The notes: generated by a model from the sequence alone, not told the origin. A stretch of 36,885 nt of DNA from Candidatus Portnoybacteria bacterium RBG_13_40_8 (GCA_001819435.1 MHMT01000019.1:1-36885); one strand, 5' to 3'; counted from the first letter of the stretch, positions 17,206 through 25,575 are shown. Numbers and translations: made by a program.

Positions 17206-18462
17206 ATGAAAAAAAGAAAAATCCGCCCAAGGCGGAAAATTAAAAAAATGAAGTCTCGCAGAAAAATCAAAAAAATAAAAAGAGCCGTTAAGAAAACAGG
17301 ACCTCGGAAGAAAATCAAAAGAATCGCGAAAAGAAAGAAAAAGATTATTAAGACACCAGTCAGACACCGAAGAAAAAAAGCAAAAATAACCCAGGAAGTT
17401 ATCTATGAGCTTATAAATAAAAGTCGGGGCAGGGGATTTATCACTGAGCAGGAGATAATCAGGGCCATACCGCACCTGGAAGAAGACATCGCGGGCCTGG
17501 AAGAATTTTATGATAGATTAAAAGAAGCTCATGTTAAAGTCTTAGAAAGAAAAGATTATATTGATATAGAAGAGGAAGAAGAAGTTGATGGAAAGTCAAA
17601 GAAAAAATTAAAGAAATTATTGGCCGGCTTAGAAGATATTGATTCGGTTCAGATGTATTTAAAGGAAATCGGCAAAACAGAGCTTTTATCGGGAGAAGAG
17701 GAGGTGGAATTAGCCAAGAGAATTGAGAAAAGAGATGAAGAGGCAAGAGAAAAAATTATCAAGGCAAATTTAAGATTAGTAGTAAGCATTGCCAAAAGAT
17801 ATGTTGGTAGAAGTCCGAATTTAACTCTTTTAGATTTAATTCAAGAGGGGAATATCGGTTTGTTCAGGGCTGCAGACAAATTTGATTATCGTCGTGGATA
17901 TAAATTCTCTACTTACGCTACTTGGTGGATAAGACAGGCCATTACCCGAGCCTTAGCCGATCAATCTAGAACTATTAGGATTCCCGTGCATATGGTGGAG
18001 ACTATTTCCAAATACACTCAAGTCAAACGCAGGTTATTGCAGGACTTGGGTCGCGAACCGATGCCAGAAGAGATTGCCGCAGAGATGGGAGTAGAAGTAG
18101 AAAAGATAAGATATATTCAAAAAATTTCCCAAGATACACTTTCATTAGAAGCTCCGGTGGGCGAAGATGAAGAAGACAGCACATTAGCAGAATTTATTGA
18201 GGATGAAAAAACAGCCGCACCAAGCCAAACAGCTGCTCGAAGATTATTAAAAGATTGGTTAATCGAGATTTTAGACGATTTAAGCCCGCGCGAGAGAAAA
18301 ATTTTGGATATGAGATTCGGCTTGAGCGATGGAGTTACCCATACCCTGGAAGAAGTAGGCAAAGAATTTACCGTTACCAGGGAAAGAATTCGTCAGATTG
18401 AAGCTAAGGCATTGCAAAAAATCCGCGAACACCAAAAAGTAAGCAAATTGAGGGAATATTAA
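17206..18462 (+). CDS. rpoD: Primary sigma factor RpoD
   Basis: A 418-residue sigma-70 that directs RNA polymerase to TTGACA/TATAAT promoters like those found throughout this window. Conserved region 1.2-2.4 runs from about residue 145, including [31 protein letters not shown] (211-241). Region 4 ends [20 protein letters not shown]. The first 60 residues are extraordinarily basic (37 of 60 are Lys or Arg), followed by an acidic IEEEEE patch near 122. This tail replaces the usual acidic region 1.1. tgt begins 1 bp after its stop. Confidence 0.97.
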   Translation: MKKRKIRPRRKIKKMKSRRKIKKIKRAVKKTGPRKKIKRIAKRKKKIIKTPVRHRRKKAKITQEVIYELINKSRGRGFITEQEIIRAIPHLEEDIAGLEEFYDRLKEAHVKVLERKDYIDIEEEEEVDGKSKKKLKKLLAGLEDIDSVQMYLKEIGKTELLSGEEEVELAKRIEKRDEEAREKIIKANLRLVVSIAKRYVGRSPNLTLLDLIQEGNIGLFRAADKFDYRRGYKFSTYATWWIRQAITRALADQSRTIRIPVHMVETISKYTQVKRRLLQDLGREPMPEEIAAEMGVEVEKIRYIQKISQDTLSLEAPVGEDEEDSTLAEFIEDEKTAAPSQTAARRLLKDWLIEILDDLSPRERKILDMRFGLSDGVTHTLEEVGKEFTVTRERIRQIEAKALQKIREHQKVSKLREY

Positions 18463-18463
18463 A

Positions 18464-19666
18464 GTGGAAAATTTTTCTTTTCAAATAATAAAAAAAGACC
18501 GAAAAAGCTCGGCACGTTTAGGGGAAATCAATACCCCGCACGGCAGGATTCACACTCCTGCTTTTGTGTCTGTGGGTACACAGGCGACAGTAAAAAGTTT
18601 ATCACCGGACGAATTAAAAGATTTGGGCGCAGAAATTATTTTAGCCAATACTTATCATTTATTATTAAGACCCGGTGATAAAATAATTAAATACCTTGGC
18701 GGGCTGCATAAATTTATGAATTGGAATGGGCCGATAATGACCGACAGCGGAGGTTTTCAGGTTTTTAGTTTGGGGCTCGCCTTGATTCACGGCGTGGGCA
18801 AGATCGCCAATATTTTTCCCGAAGAAGCAAATTTTAAGCCACCAACCAAGAATAAAGATAAATTTACCAAAATTGATAATGACGGCGTGACTTTCAAATC
18901 GCATTTGGATGGGAGAACCCATAGATTGACTCCGGAAAAATCGATTGAAATTCAGGAAAATTTAGGCGCAGATATCATTTTTGCTTTTGACGAATGCACC
19001 TCACCTTTATCAAGCAAGAATTATACCGGACTGGCAATGAAAAGAACCCATAACTGGGCAACGCGATGCTTAAAAGCCAAAAAGAGAAAAGACCAGGCGC
19101 TTTTCGGAATTGTTCAGGGCGGAGAATACGGGGATTTACGGGAAGAGAGCGCGAAATTCATAAATTCCTTGCCATTTTTCGGTTTTGGCATCGGCGGTTC
19201 TTTGGGGAAATCCAAAAAAGATATGCACCAAATTCTGGAATGGACAGTTCCCTTGCTTGATGAAAAAAAGCCGCGTCATCTTTTGGGAATTGGCGAGCCG
19301 GAAGATTTATTTAATGGAATCGAAAGAGGGATTGATTTATTTGATTGCGTGATACCGACAAGAATAGCCAGAAACCGGACAGTTTTTACTAAAAAAGGAA
19401 GATTTAGTTTGGTAAAATCAGAATTCATTAAAGACAAAAATCCGATTGAAAAAGGTTGTCAGTGTTATGCTTGCCGGAATTTCAGTAGAGCTTATTTGAA
19501 TCATCTTTTTAAAGCCGAAGAGATTTTGGCTCACCGTTTGGCCACGATTCACAACTTATATTTCATTATGAATTTAATGAAACAAATCAGAGAGTCAATT
19601 AGAGGCAACAGATTTTTGAAATTTAAAAACGAGTTTTTAAGAAGATACAAAAAATCGGGAATCTAA
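18464..19666 (+). CDS. tgt: Queuine/preQ1 tRNA-ribosyltransferase
   Basis: Exchanges guanine 34 of tRNA-Asn, -Asp, -His and -Tyr for a queuosine precursor. The 400-residue protein has the family motifs NTYHLLLRPG, MTDSGGFQVFSLG and GGSLGKSKKDMHQ, and the zinc site CQCYAC near residue 327 with a following His. It is somewhat long because of an insertion around residues 110-140. It starts with GTG 1 bp after rpoD, so it is read with it. Its tRNA-Asn target is the intron-split gene at 35395-35993, where the intron sits next to base 34. Confidence 0.95.
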   Translation: MENFSFQIIKKDRKSSARLGEINTPHGRIHTPAFVSVGTQATVKSLSPDELKDLGAEIILANTYHLLLRPGDKIIKYLGGLHKFMNWNGPIMTDSGGFQVFSLGLALIHGVGKIANIFPEEANFKPPTKNKDKFTKIDNDGVTFKSHLDGRTHRLTPEKSIEIQENLGADIIFAFDECTSPLSSKNYTGLAMKRTHNWATRCLKAKKRKDQALFGIVQGGEYGDLREESAKFINSLPFFGFGIGGSLGKSKKDMHQILEWTVPLLDEKKPRHLLGIGEPEDLFNGIERGIDLFDCVIPTRIARNRTVFTKKGRFSLVKSEFIKDKNPIEKGCQCYACRNFSRAYLNHLFKAEEILAHRLATIHNLYFIMNLMKQIRESIRGNRFLKFKNEFLRRYKKSGI

Positions 19667-19679
19667 TCCCGATTTTTTT
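19651..19679 (+). terminator. Terminator after tgt
   Basis: AATCGGGA/TCCCGATT with seven T follows; the tgt stop codon is in the loop. Confidence 0.92.
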
Positions 19680-19827
19680 AATGCTCCCTGCTCGGGTTCA
19701 AAACCTATATTCAGGGTGTGATTTTGATGTCTCATTGGATAGAGATGGGTCGCTTAGGGGCAATCAAAATGAAGCTAAATGAGACATCTAAGACACTGCT
19801 TGGGGCTATTTTTGGGTGTCTCATTAG
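19680..19827. other. Intergenic region with competing inverted repeats
   Basis: No gene. GATGTCTCATT (19726-19736) pairs perfectly with AATGAGACATC (19778-19788), and a second TGTCTCATT (19817-19825) can compete for the same partner. ATTTTGAT (19720) also pairs with ATCAAAAT (19763). The layout allows mutually exclusive hairpins between two convergent genes. It may be a 3' regulatory RNA structure or a repeat remnant. Confidence 0.4.
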
Positions 19828-20595
19828 CTAATTAGCTCGTTTTTCGGCAAATTGCCAAATCATCTCAAAATATGAACGATGGGTTTTGGCAACCTCTTCG
19901 CTATCAATAACTACTAATAAGTTTTCGAAACTTGATGAAATAATTGCAACTTTATTTCCATATATAATTTCGATAGCTAGTAAAGGAAATTTACGATCAA
20001 CAATTCTTGACTCTCTATTCTCATTTTTATCTTTCTTAACTATTTCCCGTGCGTAACGTGAATCAGTAATGATTTGTCTACTCACTATGCCTCGTCTCTT
20101 TTTCTCCCCAATAATCCGATTAACAACATAGCTTTCTGAAACAAATGATAAAAACTCTTTTCCTGAAGTTGAAATCAACCATTCTTTTTCTCCCGAATTT
20201 AGTAAATCTCTCCAGAAATTCTTGAATCCCTCAACGCCTCGATAAAAAATAAATTTAGGATTTGGAGCGGGTTCTTTTTTTATTTCTTTAAAATGTGGCA
20301 AATTTTTAATAAAACCTTCTCTTCTCTGGTTAATATTCTCTAAAAGAATTTCCGGTGCCTCGGCCTTAATATATGTTTTCTTCTTTTGTTTAACAATATT
20401 AATGATGCCTATTTTTTCAAGCTCTTCTAAAAGAGAATATACTGTGGTTCTCTTTATGCCTGATTTTTCAGCTAAATTTTGAATCGTAATTAATTCAAAT
20501 TCTAAACAAGTTAAGTACAACTTGGCTTGTTTTTCATTTAATCCATAAGCTTTTAACGCCTGGATAAGTTTATTTTTTGTTTTTATATTCTCCAT
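19828..20595 (-). CDS. TrmB-family transcriptional regulator
   Basis: A 255-residue protein with an N-terminal winged helix-turn-helix (LNEKQAKLYLTCLEFELITIQNLAEKSGIKRTTVYSLLEELEKIGII), then a TrmB-type effector domain with a phospholipase-D-like fold (FIFYRGVEGFKNFWRDLLNSGEKEWLISTSGKEF). TrmB proteins usually sense sugars or other metabolites. I place the start at ATG 20595, not at 20658, because a perfect TTGACA-17-TACAAT promoter lies between. It is divergent from a radical SAM operon with a palindromic operator candidate in the shared gap, so it probably regulates that operon. Confidence 0.85.
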   Translation of the reverse strand: MENIKTKNKLIQALKAYGLNEKQAKLYLTCLEFELITIQNLAEKSGIKRTTVYSLLEELEKIGIINIVKQKKKTYIKAEAPEILLENINQRREGFIKNLPHFKEIKKEPAPNPKFIFYRGVEGFKNFWRDLLNSGEKEWLISTSGKEFLSFVSESYVVNRIIGEKKRRGIVSRQIITDSRYAREIVKKDKNENRESRIVDRKFPLLAIEIIYGNKVAIISSSFENLLVVIDSEEVAKTHRSYFEMIWQFAEKRAN

Positions 20596-20607
20596 TTTGG
20601 TAAGTCC

Positions 20608-20636
20608 ATTGTAGCATCTTAAAATTGCTTTGTCAA
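20608..20636 (-). promoter_or_regulatory. Promoter of the TrmB-like regulator
   Basis: On the minus strand TTGACA (complement of 20631-20636), 17-bp spacer, TACAAT (complement of 20608-20613). The ATG lies 12 nt after the -10 box. Confidence 0.8.
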
Positions 20637-20639
20637 ATG

Positions 20640-20658
20640 TTGTCGAAATTCTCGACAA
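20640..20658. promoter_or_regulatory. Perfect palindrome TTGTCGA-N5-TCGACAA, likely operator
   Basis: Two perfect 7-bp half-sites spaced by AATTC. It lies 3 bp upstream of the regulator's -35 box and ahead of the radical SAM operon. The position in a divergent gap beside a TrmB-type gene makes it the best operator candidate. Plus-strand promoter candidates downstream are weaker (TTGAAT-16-TACAGT). Confidence 0.6.
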
Positions 20659-20718
20659 AAACTATTGAATATCATCCTATATATTGTACAGTAGAGCTGG
20701 AAATAGATTTATAAAAAT

Positions 20719-21798
20719 ATGAAAAAGAATATATCAAAAATCAAAAAGATAGGTTGGGGCTTTGGCAGATGCAATATGAATTGCCAACATTGTTATAATG
20801 CCTCAAGAAAAACCCTAATTAAATATAAATTTTCTGATTTAAAAAGAATTGCAGACAAAATCTGTCAACAAGATATCACTGATATCAACTTTGGTACGGG
20901 TGAATTTTTGATGAACTCCAATGCCTTAAGAACAGCTCAATACATTAACAAAAAATATCCCTATATAAAGTTGGGTTTAACCACGAATGGATTTAGCGTT
21001 GTCTACATGAACGAAAAAATATTAAAAAAACTCTTCCATGATATTGATGTTTCAATAGATTTTCCCGAAAAAGAAAAACACAATTCTTTTAGACGACATC
21101 CTCAAGCATGGGAATGGGCCAACAAAGCACTCTCTATTTGTCAAGAATCAGATATAGAAAGATCAATTGTTGCCTGCGTAACCTCTAAAACCAGAGATCA
21201 AGATATTATTAATCTGTTAAAACTAGCCAAAAAATACAGCGCTTCCTTAAGAATTAACTGGTTTAGACCAACAGGACGAGGGAAAAAAGAGCTTTGTATT
21301 AATGCTTTAAGATTTTGGAAAATTATTTACCTGTTTTCAAAATATGCTGTTTTTGAAGGCCTTTCTGATCCCATATTGCAAGCATTTCTATCAAATAAGA
21401 AGAAGTTTAATCACTGCTCATGCGGATGGACATCTGCTCGTATTCAGCAAGATTTAACCGTGACTCCTTGCGTGTTTTTAAAAGGTAAAAGATGGGATTC
21501 GGGACATATTTTAAAAGACCATCTAAAAGAAATATATAAACATAAAAACTTCCAAGATGTCAGAAAAAGAAAGCCAAAAGTTTGTCTTGGATGTAATTAT
21601 TATCAATTCTGCCAAGGCGGATGTGCCAGCAGAGCATTTCTGCAAACCGGTGGATTAGATAAACCAGATGCCTATTGTCCCTTTAGAGATAAACGAATAA
21701 AAGAATTAATAGAAAAGATTAAAAGAATAATAACTATTAAAGATTCTAACAAAGTCCATAACGGATATCTTTGTACGCTGATAACAAGACCAAAATAA
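20719..21798 (+). CDS. Radical SAM/SPASM protein 1 with degenerate GGEP motif
   Basis: A 359-residue radical SAM enzyme. The 4Fe-4S motif CNMNCQHC is at C18, C22 and C25, and the second motif is GTGE (59-62) in place of GGEP. PTGRG (184-188) follows. The C-terminal SPASM-type region has eight cysteines (C233, C235, C251, C289, C292, C298, C302, C320) that could hold two auxiliary clusters. SPASM enzymes often modify peptides, but no precursor peptide gene is visible nearby. It opens an operon with a second radical SAM gene 5 bp later and a thymidylate-kinase-like gene. Substrate unknown. Confidence 0.85.
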   Translation: MKKNISKIKKIGWGFGRCNMNCQHCYNASRKTLIKYKFSDLKRIADKICQQDITDINFGTGEFLMNSNALRTAQYINKKYPYIKLGLTTNGFSVVYMNEKILKKLFHDIDVSIDFPEKEKHNSFRRHPQAWEWANKALSICQESDIERSIVACVTSKTRDQDIINLLKLAKKYSASLRINWFRPTGRGKKELCINALRFWKIIYLFSKYAVFEGLSDPILQAFLSNKKKFNHCSCGWTSARIQQDLTVTPCVFLKGKRWDSGHILKDHLKEIYKHKNFQDVRKRKPKVCLGCNYYQFCQGGCASRAFLQTGGLDKPDAYCPFRDKRIKELIEKIKRIITIKDSNKVHNGYLCTLITRPK

Positions 21799-21803
21799 AC
21801 TAT

Positions 21804-22835
21804 ATGAAAAAACATGGAACTAATCAAGAGCCACTTCCTAAACTTGATTTTAATGTCACCAATCGCTGCAATTTTAGATGCATCCATTGTTGTTTTAGAT
21901 CAGGAGAAACTCTTCTTGATGAATTTTCCATTGAAAAAATTAAAGAAGTATTAAGAAATTTTAAAGAATTAGGTGGTCAACGAATAGACGTGACTGGGGG
22001 CGAACCCTTAATGCGAAAAGACATAGCAGAGATTATTAAAATAGGAAAAAAAATCGGTTTGAAAATCGAATTGGTAACCAATGCCTCTCTCTTAACTGAT
22101 AGAAAATTAAAGCTCTTCAAAAAATTAGGATTAGATGCCGTAGCCATTAGTCTCGATGGTTCTAGTTATAAAATTTATAGAAAAATCAGACCGGTGAGTA
22201 GAGAAACTTATAGCAAAATTGTAAGCAACATTAAAAAATGTGTTAAATTGGGATTCTATACCAAAGTCAACACTGTGGTCTTTAACTCTAATCTGGATGA
22301 TTTGGTTAACATTAATGAATTGTGTATCAAGTGGGAAGTTAATGAACATGGTTTTTATTATTTCACGCCAGTGGGACGAGGAACGGCTAATTTGAGCGAA
22401 GTCGTTGATCCTTCTAAATGGTTAAAGATTATTCGAAGTGATTTGTATAAAAGGAAGGATAAAATAAAGCTCTCCATAGAGACTCCTGTACTAGAAAGCA
22501 ATTTAACTAAAAATTTAAACATCTTCTGTTATTTGAAAAACCCATGGCATTTACAGATTTTACCAGATGGAAATGTCTATCCTTGTGCTATTATGGCCTT
22601 TTACAATAAACCTTGCGGAAATTTATATTCGCAGACACTTAAAGAAATTTGGTATGACAAAAAACTATGGGATAGCACATATTATAGAAAGAACATATTA
22701 CCCTTATTAAAAAAATTTGGTAGTTGTGTGTATTTTAACAAAACATTCAAACAGCTAATCAGAAACCGAAAATTTAAATTTATTTGCCCAATGTGCAAAT
22801 ACAAAACAGAAGATTTATATGAAAAAACACAATAA
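21804..22835 (+). CDS. Radical SAM/SPASM protein 2
   Basis: A 343-residue radical SAM enzyme, starting at ATG 21804 (5 bp after the first one stops) and not at the overlapping upstream frame start. CNFRCIHC is at C22, C26 and C29, with GGEP intact at 65-68, VTNASLLT, and SLDGS at 116-120. PVGRG (189-193) parallels PTGRG of the first protein. C-terminal cysteines C242, C261, C271, C308, C328 and C331 form a SPASM or twitch-type region. It overlaps the kinase-like gene by 17 bp. The two enzymes may act together on one substrate. Confidence 0.87.
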   Translation: MKKHGTNQEPLPKLDFNVTNRCNFRCIHCCFRSGETLLDEFSIEKIKEVLRNFKELGGQRIDVTGGEPLMRKDIAEIIKIGKKIGLKIELVTNASLLTDRKLKLFKKLGLDAVAISLDGSSYKIYRKIRPVSRETYSKIVSNIKKCVKLGFYTKVNTVVFNSNLDDLVNINELCIKWEVNEHGFYYFTPVGRGTANLSEVVDPSKWLKIIRSDLYKRKDKIKLSIETPVLESNLTKNLNIFCYLKNPWHLQILPDGNVYPCAIMAFYNKPCGNLYSQTLKEIWYDKKLWDSTYYRKNILPLLKKFGSCVYFNKTFKQLIRNRKFKFICPMCKYKTEDLYEKTQ

Positions 22836-23439
22836 AAATAAAAAGGGATTATTTGTTGTTTTTGAAGGCATTGACATGACCGGAAAAACCACCATAGCTA
22901 AAGGTGTTGTTGAAAAACTGAAAAATAAAACAAATATAATTTATCAAAAAGGGATTTGCTCTAAAACTTGGATTGGAAGAATTTCTTGCCATTATCCTTC
23001 TACCTTTCTTTTTCTTATGGAACTTATTTATCTTTCCATAAGGAATTATTTCAAGATAAAAAAAGGAATTAATATTATCCAAGATAGATATTTTGCTTCG
23101 ATCGCTTGTTATCTACCCATCACTAAAAGATTTTATAACTCCTTAATTTTAAAAATCGGCAGAATTGTCCTGCCTAAGCCCGATATGCTTATCTATTGCA
23201 CGGCTTCAAAGGAAACAATAATTCAACGACTTAAAAAAGATTGTGAAAAAAATAAATATCATAAATGGTTGATCGATAACCCTGAATACATTGATATTAG
23301 GAAAAAAGCATACGAAAAATACTTCCAACAATTCGAAGGAAAAAAGATTATTATGGATACATCCTTTTGTACCTTAAAAAACTCAATAGCAGAAATTTCA
23401 AATCTAATCCAAGCTGCTGTTGACAGAAAAGTTCTTTAG
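22819..23439 (+). CDS. Thymidylate-kinase-like P-loop nucleotide kinase
   Basis: A 206-residue P-loop kinase. The Walker A motif GIDMTGKTT is at residues 17-25, QDRYFAS near 88 is the family DR[YF] substrate motif, and a LID-like QRLKKDCEKNKYHKW is near 135. It resembles dTMP kinase, but it is the last gene of a radical SAM operon and overlaps the second enzyme by 17 bp. Its substrate could therefore be a nucleotide-like product of the pathway and not dTMP. It may equally be the cell's only tmk; the rest of the genome would settle this. Its last codons contain a strong promoter for the next gene. Confidence 0.8.
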   Translation: MKKHNKNKKGLFVVFEGIDMTGKTTIAKGVVEKLKNKTNIIYQKGICSKTWIGRISCHYPSTFLFLMELIYLSIRNYFKIKKGINIIQDRYFASIACYLPITKRFYNSLILKIGRIVLPKPDMLIYCTASKETIIQRLKKDCEKNKYHKWLIDNPEYIDIRKKAYEKYFQQFEGKKIIMDTSFCTLKNSIAEISNLIQAAVDRKVL

Positions 23440-23448
23440 TGCTATAAT
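23420..23448 (+). promoter_or_regulatory. Consensus promoter of the DUF3307 gene
   Basis: TTGACA (23420-23425), 17-bp spacer, TATAAT (23443-23448). Both hexamers are perfect. The -35 lies inside the end of the kinase-like gene. Confidence 0.88.
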
Positions 23449-23477
23449 TAATTTAAATAAAAGAAAAGGAGGATTTA

Positions 23478-23876
23478 ATGGCAACACTATTTATCCGGGC
23501 TTTTCTGGGACACATGATTGGTGATTATCTCTTTCAGACAACCTTTATGGCTTTTAACAAAAAAGGGTCTGGCTGGAAGGGAACCTGGGCCTGTACGTTT
23601 CATTGTCTTACTTACACAGCACCCGTATGTCTTTTGCTTTGGACCTCGAACTGGCTCGTTTGGCTTCTGGTTTTCGCCTCTCATTGGCTGATAGACAGGA
23701 CTAAATTCGTGGCCTGGTGGATGGACAAAGTAAAAGGACTAACCTTTAAAAAAGCAGAGTCCGCAGGAACCTTTTTAACAGCCACATATTCTTTTCTCTC
23801 TATTGCTGTAGATAACACCTTTCATTTTTTGTCCCTCTGGCTCATCATCGAGTTTTTGATGGTTAAAAAAATGTAG
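23478..23876 (+). CDS. DUF3307 family membrane protein
   Basis: A 132-residue membrane protein. The signature FLGHMIGDYLFQTTFMAFNKKGS near residues 9-31 and SHWLIDRTKF near 68-77 match the DUF3307 family (histidine and aspartate conserved in helices). Three to four hydrophobic segments are seen. Biochemical role unknown. It is an isolated unit with a perfect promoter, an AGGAGG ribosome site 6 nt before the ATG, and a strong terminator. Confidence 0.8.
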   Translation: MATLFIRAFLGHMIGDYLFQTTFMAFNKKGSGWKGTWACTFHCLTYTAPVCLLLWTSNWLVWLLVFASHWLIDRTKFVAWWMDKVKGLTFKKAESAGTFLTATYSFLSIAVDNTFHFLSLWLIIEFLMVKKM

Positions 23877-23881
23877 CCATC

Positions 23882-23915
23882 AAACAGGGCAAGTAACCTT
23901 ACTTGCCCTGTTTTT
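23882..23915 (+). terminator. Terminator after the DUF3307 gene
   Basis: AACAGGGCAAGTA pairs with TACTTGCCCTGTT, followed by TTTTT. Confidence 0.93.
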
Positions 23916-23944
23916 GCATTATTGATCACACCATTTGTTTTATC

Positions 23945-24082
23945 AAAAAATCGCCATCTCGGCGATTTTTTTGACCTGTCTCGGTCGCCCTAACTTTGTT
24001 CGTAAAATTTGGACAGAGATAGGTCGGTTTCACCAAATTTATCTGCTCGGCTGGTTGGACATAGTTAGAACCTGGTATTTTA
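23945..24082. repeat. Intergenic module A (hairpin plus TGGAC..GTTAGAACCT core)
   Basis: A bidirectional terminator-like hairpin (AAATCGCC/GGCGATTT, 23945-23972) is followed by a region ending in TGGACATAGTTAGAACCTGG, next to the stop of the minus-strand gene at 24080. CTAACTTTGTTC (23990-24001) pairs 11 of 12 with GGACATAGTTAG (24057-24068). It is a diverged relative of modules B and C. Confidence 0.5.
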
Positions 24083-25465
24083 AGAATTTACCAATTTTAA
24101 ATTCAAATCTTTTTTAATTCGAAAATATTTTTCCGAATCAAGACCCTTAGAATCGAAGCCGATTTTCGGATTAATCTCTGCTACTTTCCGCTCCAGGATA
24201 CATATTTGTCTAATTGCATCGTCAATAGTTATTTCGGTAAATTTCTTAAAATATAATTCTGATAATAATAAAGGATTATAAAATTCATCGTCATGTTTCT
24301 TCGGAAGTTTTCCTTTTAATACCGAAAACGTTTTATCAAATGCCTTAGAGCCATTAATAACAACTAATGGCGAAACAGTGATCATATAAATATTATCTTT
24401 GTACTTTTTTACAATATTAATTAATTCATTCGAATCTGCTAATAAAGAATCCTGTGTTTCGCCCGGCAGACCAATTACAAATGTTAAAATCATCTGCAAA
24501 TTGTGCTTGGCCAAAACTTTTAGTGCCCTATAATTGTCTTCTATGTTAGTTTGTCCCTTCTCGGAAGCTTGTATTCTTGTTAATGATTCTATGCCTATCG
24601 TTGGCCAACTTTCTAGCTTTTTAAAATCATCGGAAATTTTATCATTAACCTGAAACGCATTAACAAAACATTTCATATTAATATCTCGAATGTCATCGGG
24701 CTTAGCTAGAACGAATTGATGAAAATTATCTGCACTTGTGGCCACTGTATCAGCGGTATTATAATATTTTCTTTTTCCTAGATTATAGGCCTGTTTAATT
24801 TCCTCCCATACGATTTTAGGATTTCTACAACCATAACCTTTTCTTTGTCTACCGCAAAAGAAACAACGATTATTCGCAAATGGACAATCTCCGCTCCACA
24901 AAAAACTTACTCCTCCATGGTCCTCTATACGAAAAAGCAAACCATAATCAATAACTGCATTCTCAAAATCGCATGGCAAATATTTTATATCTGCTGAAAA
25001 TTTCTTCGTTGACAGATTTATTATAGAAGACTGCAATCCTTCTGCAATAATTTGAGGCAGAATATTTTCTGCTGGCCCCACTACGGCTCCATCAATTATA
25101 GGTAAATTAGCATAATATTTTGTTGTTAATTCAGTAATTTCAGGTCCGCCAACAACTACATCGCAACCAATCGATTTTAACCATTCTGCCATTTTTAATG
25201 AATTATGAACATTTCCCGCTACCAATGTTAGTCCGGCCAAAGGCTTCTCGGCCGATTTGATAAAATTAACAATATCTTGTTTAACTAATTCAATATCAGT
25301 AACTTCAAGATTGTACGCTTTTGTCGGAAAATCATGAAATTTCTTACGCAACATAGAACATAAAAACAATTGACCCAGACAAGTGGCCATTTGAGCTGAT
25401 AGAGCTAAAGTATGCATCTCGTTGTTGCACAAAATACCTATGTATGTATCGTGTTCCTTCTTCAT
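24080..25465 (-). CDS. Radical SAM protein with B12-binding-like N domain and CX6CX2C motif
   Basis: A 461-residue protein. The N-terminal 150 residues look like a cobalamin-binding-type Rossmann domain (LAGLTLVAGNVHNSLKMAEW, then VVVGGPEIT), but the DxHxxG lower-ligand motif is absent. The radical SAM cysteines are CPFANNRCFFC, C194-x6-C201-x2-C204, in place of the usual CX3CX2C. A TIM-barrel region with TFVIGLPGETQDSL follows (residues about 340-355). The overall plan is that of B12-radical SAM proteins. TATAAC ends 6 nt before the ATG, so the mRNA may be leaderless. It stands alone between modules A and B. Confidence 0.78.
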   Translation of the reverse strand: MKKEHDTYIGILCNNEMHTLALSAQMATCLGQLFLCSMLRKKFHDFPTKAYNLEVTDIELVKQDIVNFIKSAEKPLAGLTLVAGNVHNSLKMAEWLKSIGCDVVVGGPEITELTTKYYANLPIIDGAVVGPAENILPQIIAEGLQSSIINLSTKKFSADIKYLPCDFENAVIDYGLLFRIEDHGGVSFLWSGDCPFANNRCFFCGRQRKGYGCRNPKIVWEEIKQAYNLGKRKYYNTADTVATSADNFHQFVLAKPDDIRDINMKCFVNAFQVNDKISDDFKKLESWPTIGIESLTRIQASEKGQTNIEDNYRALKVLAKHNLQMILTFVIGLPGETQDSLLADSNELINIVKKYKDNIYMITVSPLVVINGSKAFDKTFSVLKGKLPKKHDDEFYNPLLLSELYFKKFTEITIDDAIRQICILERKVAEINPKIGFDSKGLDSEKYFRIKKDLNLKLVNS

Positions 25466-25484
25466 GTCTTTGTTATATCAAAAA

Positions 25485-25575
25485 ATTGCCAAAAAGGCAA
25501 TCTTTTGAAGCTAAAAAACGAAACTCCGTGTCGTGGACGATGTTAGAACCTATCTTATCGCCCATTCTATGGATT
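25485..25575. repeat. Intergenic module B
   Basis: Hairpin ATTGCC/GGCAAT (25485-25501), then a 52-bp sequence (25524-25575) from CTCCGTGTCGTGGACGA to CTATGGATT that matches module C at 47 of 52 positions. It ends on the stop codon of the minus-strand gene at 25575. TCGTGGACGA is itself an inverted repeat. Confidence 0.65.

Noticed and set aside
20596-20658. Longer TrmB start at 20658
   Set aside because: A consensus promoter lies between 20658 and the ATG at 20595, so the upstream codons would not be in the mRNA.
20719-23439. Prokaryotic viperin locus
   Set aside because: A radical SAM gene next to a nucleotide kinase suggested it, but both enzymes have SPASM-type C termini and lack the viperin CNYxCxFC context.
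23935-24117. Plus-strand 60-codon frame
   Set aside because: It covers a terminator hairpin and a repeat module, has no ribosome site, and overlaps the end of the radical SAM gene.
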